A stretch of DNA of 7,758 bases from an uncultured Actinomycetes bacterium. GTDB lineage: Bacteria > Actinomycetota > Actinomycetes > S36-B12. The stretch covers positions 1 through 7,758 of the forward strand of contig CALFIA010000300.1 in assembly GCA_937876275.1 (NCBI GenBank). Reading direction: 5' to 3'. Shown here in pieces: positions 5,934 through 7,758 of the stretch (its first letter is position 1; the number at the start of each line of letters is the position of its first letter). A program made the translations under genes and the position numbers. Under the pieces are notes generated by a model, which was not told the origin of the DNA, made no database searches, and saw only the letters and a program-made list of their open reading frames with translations.

Positions 5934-7115
5934 CTACCAGCGCACGTGCAGTGACGTCGGGGCCCGGAACTCCCACCCGCGAAACACGACGTCGTATCGC
6001 TCGTCCAGGCGCAGATCCGGCATGGCCTCGACAAGCAGGCGCAAGGCAATGGCCTCCTGGCCCCGGGCGAAGGCATGACCGGCACAAAAGTGCGGACCGA
6101 ACCCGAACGCTGCATTGGGCACTCGCGGCCGGCGCACGTCGAAGTCGTCAGCATTCTCGAAGACACTCTCGTCACGACAGGCGCTGGAGACGAGCGCTCC
6201 CACCATCGCACCGGCGGGAATCACCGCTCCCCCGAGCTCGATGTCATGAACCGCCTGACGTGTCTGCGTGCCGATCGGCGCCACCCAGCGCAGGCCTTCG
6301 TGCACGGCGTCATCCCAGCGACTCGGATCCTGGCGCACCCAGTCGAGTTGATCGGGGTTCATGAGCAGCCCGTACATCGTGCTGCCGGCACTGTGACCGG
6401 GCTCCTGCATGCCGCCGAGAAGGATCACCTTGAGCGAGGGCATCACGTGGTCGATCGAGCGCGGTTGGCCGACCGGGCAGCCACTGGTCAGCATCGACGC
6501 GATCGTGGAGTCGTCGGGCTGCTCCTGCAGCTGGGTCATGTAGGGCCGAAGCTCGGCATCGATGAGTGCGGCCGTCTCGTCATTGATCCGCTGCTTCTCC
6601 GGGTCACGCTCGAAGTTGATGGCACCCATCGCAAGACCGTGGAACCACTCCTGCAGAGTCTCGGCGCTCAGGTGCCCGACCCCGAGCACGGCACCGAGGC
6701 TCAGCACCGAGATCGGCTCGAAATAGTCATGCATGAGATCCGCACTGCGATCCTCGCGCGCGAGTAGCGCGGCGAGGGCGGCTTCGGCAATCGGGGTCAC
6801 CAGATCATCGATGTAACCGGCGACCACGCGTGGCTTGTACTTCGCGTCGAGGCTGCGTCGCAATTCCAGGTGCGGATCGCCATCTTGGGTCATCAAGGTC
6901 GGGCCGCCGAAAGATCGGTCAATCGGCCCATCCTCGACCTTTGCCGTGAAGTGCTCAGGATGCGTGGTCACGTACTCGACATCAGCTGCCCGGGTGACCA
7001 TCCACATGTTCACGGCCGGTACATAGGCCACGGGATTCTCTCGCCGCAGGTACGCGTAGAACGGGTACGGGTCAGCGTCGAGTTCATCGACCGTGATCGT
7101 GGTTTCGAGCGACAT
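5934..7115 (-). CDS. Cytochrome P450, CYP255/GcoA-like (putative aromatic monooxygenase)
   Basis: This 393-residue soluble P450 should use electrons from a separate reductase to oxygenate an organic substrate. Diagnostic motifs are the haem-binding loop FGFGPHFCAG (337-346) with Cys ligand C344, the K-helix ExxR (E273-R276, EGLR) and the I-helix LLGGMQEPGH (232-241). The acid/threonine pair of typical P450s reads E238-P239 here. The I-helix and the C-terminal GWEFRAPTSLHV (380-391) closely resemble the guaiacol O-demethylase GcoA (CYP255A) as I remember it. In that comparison GcoA pocket residues F75, V241, I292, T296 and F395 correspond to F69, V230, I281, T285 and F383. F169 corresponds to A165 and A295 to Q284, so the substrate may differ. 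The start ATG at 7115 has a good ribosome site (GGAGGT, 7122-7127). No reductase or ferredoxin gene is adjacent. The P450 assignment is firm; the subgroup is probable, and the substrate is unknown. Confidence 0.93.
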   Translation of the reverse strand: MSLETTITVDELDADPYPFYAYLRRENPVAYVPAVNMWMVTRAADVEYVTTHPEHFTAKVEDGPIDRSFGGPTLMTQDGDPHLELRRSLDAKYKPRVVAGYIDDLVTPIAEAALAALLAREDRSADLMHDYFEPISVLSLGAVLGVGHLSAETLQEWFHGLAMGAINFERDPEKQRINDETAALIDAELRPYMTQLQEQPDDSTIASMLTSGCPVGQPRSIDHVMPSLKVILLGGMQEPGHSAGSTMYGLLMNPDQLDWVRQDPSRWDDAVHEGLRWVAPIGTQTRQAVHDIELGGAVIPAGAMVGALVSSACRDESVFENADDFDVRRPRVPNAAFGFGPHFCAGHAFARGQEAIALRLLVEAMPDLRLDERYDVVFRGWEFRAPTSLHVRW

Positions 7116-7194
7116 TCGTTTACCTCCGAAACGATCCTAGGGATGGGGAGCCGAGGATTCCCGAACTTGACAGGTCTGGCAGAGTAGAGGCCCC
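7116..7194. promoter_or_regulatory. Divergent intergenic region between P450 and HelD genes
   Basis: These 79 bp must hold the signals for both divergent genes. On the minus strand TAGGAT (7134-7139, a TANNNT match) lies just ahead of the P450 ribosome site GGAGGT (7122-7127), which would give a very short leader. On the plus strand a perfect -35 hexamer TTGACA (7167-7172) is present, but no -10 box lies at 16-18 nt. AGAGG (7186-7190), 4 nt before the HelD ATG, may be its ribosome site. None of these promoter elements is certain. Confidence 0.3.
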
Positions 7195-7758
7195 ATGAGC
7201 GACGCCCTTGAATCTGAGCAGCGGAATGTCACCGCGTTCTATGGCCTGCTCGATTCCTATACAGAGCACGTGATCGATCGCATCGACAAGACCGCCTCTG
7301 CCCCCTCCACGGGCACCGGTCAGGACACCGTCGAGCGCCAGGCCGAACTCGACCACTGGAGCACCCAACTGCGCTCAGCCAGGGCGGCCGCCGACCGGCT
7401 GGCCTTCGGTCGCGTCGACCTCGATGTCGACGGCCGAACCGAGATCCGTCACATCGGCCGAATGGGTCTACGTGACTCGGAGGGCAACCCCGTACTGCTC
7501 GACTGGCGCGCGCCTACCGCTGCCGGTTTCTACCAGGCCACTGCACTACAGCCCATGGGTGTCTCACTGCGCCGACGCATCATCACGCGCGGACGCACGG
7601 TCACGCACATTGACGATGAGGATCTCCTGGATCCCGTTCACGACGTCACGGCTGCTGCTGCAGAGTCAGTCGAGGCGCCTCGCGAAGGCCGGATGGGCGA
7701 CGCTTGGCTCGGTGACTATGATGATGTGTATCGTGTTGTGGATGATCGTCCACTTCAC
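7195..7758 (+). CDS. HelD-family RNA polymerase recycling ATPase, N-terminal part (3' end beyond window)
   Basis: HelD proteins are UvrD/Rep-like superfamily-1 ATPases that bind RNA polymerase and use ATP to remove it from DNA or stalled complexes; some actinobacterial members (HelR) also protect against rifamycins. The first 188 residues are present and still open at the window end. An N-terminal helical, probably coiled-coil segment (about 1-70) is followed by the conserved block LAFGRVDLDVDG (69-80), HIGRMGLRD (86-94), LLDWRAPTAAGFYQAT (101-116) and RRRIITRGRTV (126-136), ending in the acidic IDDEDLLD (139-146). FGRxD, IGRxG and DWRAPxAxxFYxAT are typical of this family. The Walker A, helicase motifs and RNAP-channel loops lie beyond the window, so subclass and drug-resistance function cannot be judged. 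The ATG at 7195 is supported by AGAGG 4 nt upstream and by the short N-terminus usual in the family. Confidence 0.88.
   Translation, partial: MSDALESEQRNVTAFYGLLDSYTEHVIDRIDKTASAPSTGTGQDTVERQAELDHWSTQLRSARAAADRLAFGRVDLDVDGRTEIRHIGRMGLRDSEGNPVLLDWRAPTAAGFYQATALQPMGVSLRRRIITRGRTVTHIDDEDLLDPVHDVTAAAAESVEAPREGRMGDAWLGDYDDVYRVVDDRPLH

Noticed and set aside
6075..6767. Plus-strand open frame of 230 codons opposite the P450
   Set aside because: It is a shadow of the P450, whose haem loop, ExxR and I-helix are all in the minus-strand frame.
7167..7190. TTGACA plus TAGAGG as a complete promoter for the HelD gene
   Set aside because: The hexamers are only 12 nt apart, too close for a normal sigma-70-type promoter, and TAGAGG better fits a ribosome-binding site.
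7116..7194. Rifamycin-associated element (inverted repeat) upstream of the HelD gene, as seen before some actinobacterial helR genes
   Set aside because: I looked for a long inverted repeat here and found none convincing; GGGGAGCCGAGGATTCCC is not a true palindrome.
1..7758. Mobile element, CRISPR array, tRNA or toxin-antitoxin genes
   Set aside because: No transposase or integrase motifs, direct-repeat arrays, tRNA-like cloverleaf or small paired genes were seen, and coding density and composition are uniform.

Overview
This is a high-GC actinobacterial (Actinomycetota) chromosome segment. The evidence is the trpD // ctaE-qcrC-qcrA-qcrB gene order known from Mycobacterium and Streptomyces, a di-haem QcrC, a three-helix Rieske protein, a QcrB with a long C-terminal extension, GTG start codons and strong G/C bias at third codon positions. 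The genus cannot be named from sequence alone. I see no tRNA, rRNA, CRISPR array, insertion sequence, phage gene or compositional island. Most of the window is core genome.

Layout. (1) Positions 1-1485, minus strand: a two-gene unit in which a single-domain, atypical receiver (response-regulator-like) protein is followed 7 bp later by trpD, anthranilate phosphoribosyltransferase. trpD runs off the left edge. (2) Positions 1486-1622: a divergent regulatory region. It holds a likely leaderless promoter for the receiver gene and a G/C-rich inverted repeat reaching into the ctaE start codon. (3) Positions 1623-5878, plus strand: ctaE-qcrC-qcrA-qcrB, encoding cytochrome c oxidase subunit III and the complete cytochrome bcc complex. 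qcrC/qcrA and qcrA/qcrB overlap by ATGA. (4) Positions 5890-5923: a perfect 15-bp hairpin terminator between convergent genes. (5) Positions 5934-7115, minus strand: a cytochrome P450 resembling the CYP255/GcoA aromatic O-demethylase group. (6) Positions 7116-7194: a short divergent intergenic region. (7) Positions 7195-7758, plus strand: the 5' part of a HelD-family (UvrD/Rep-like) RNA polymerase recycling ATPase, cut by the right edge.

How the genes work together. CtaE, QcrC, QcrA and QcrB are parts of the menaquinol-oxidising III2IV2 respiratory supercomplex. QcrB oxidises menaquinol, QcrA takes one electron to QcrC, and the two haems c of QcrC replace a soluble cytochrome c in feeding the aa3 oxidase that contains CtaE. 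The other oxidase subunits (CtaC, CtaD, CtaF) must lie elsewhere. trpD and the receiver gene are divergent neighbours with no obvious biochemical link to respiration. The P450 and HelD genes are independent units. I found no clear new multi-gene system. The points most worth following are the P450 active-site substitutions, the hairpin at the ctaE start, the degenerate receiver protein and the inhibitor-site residues of QcrB.
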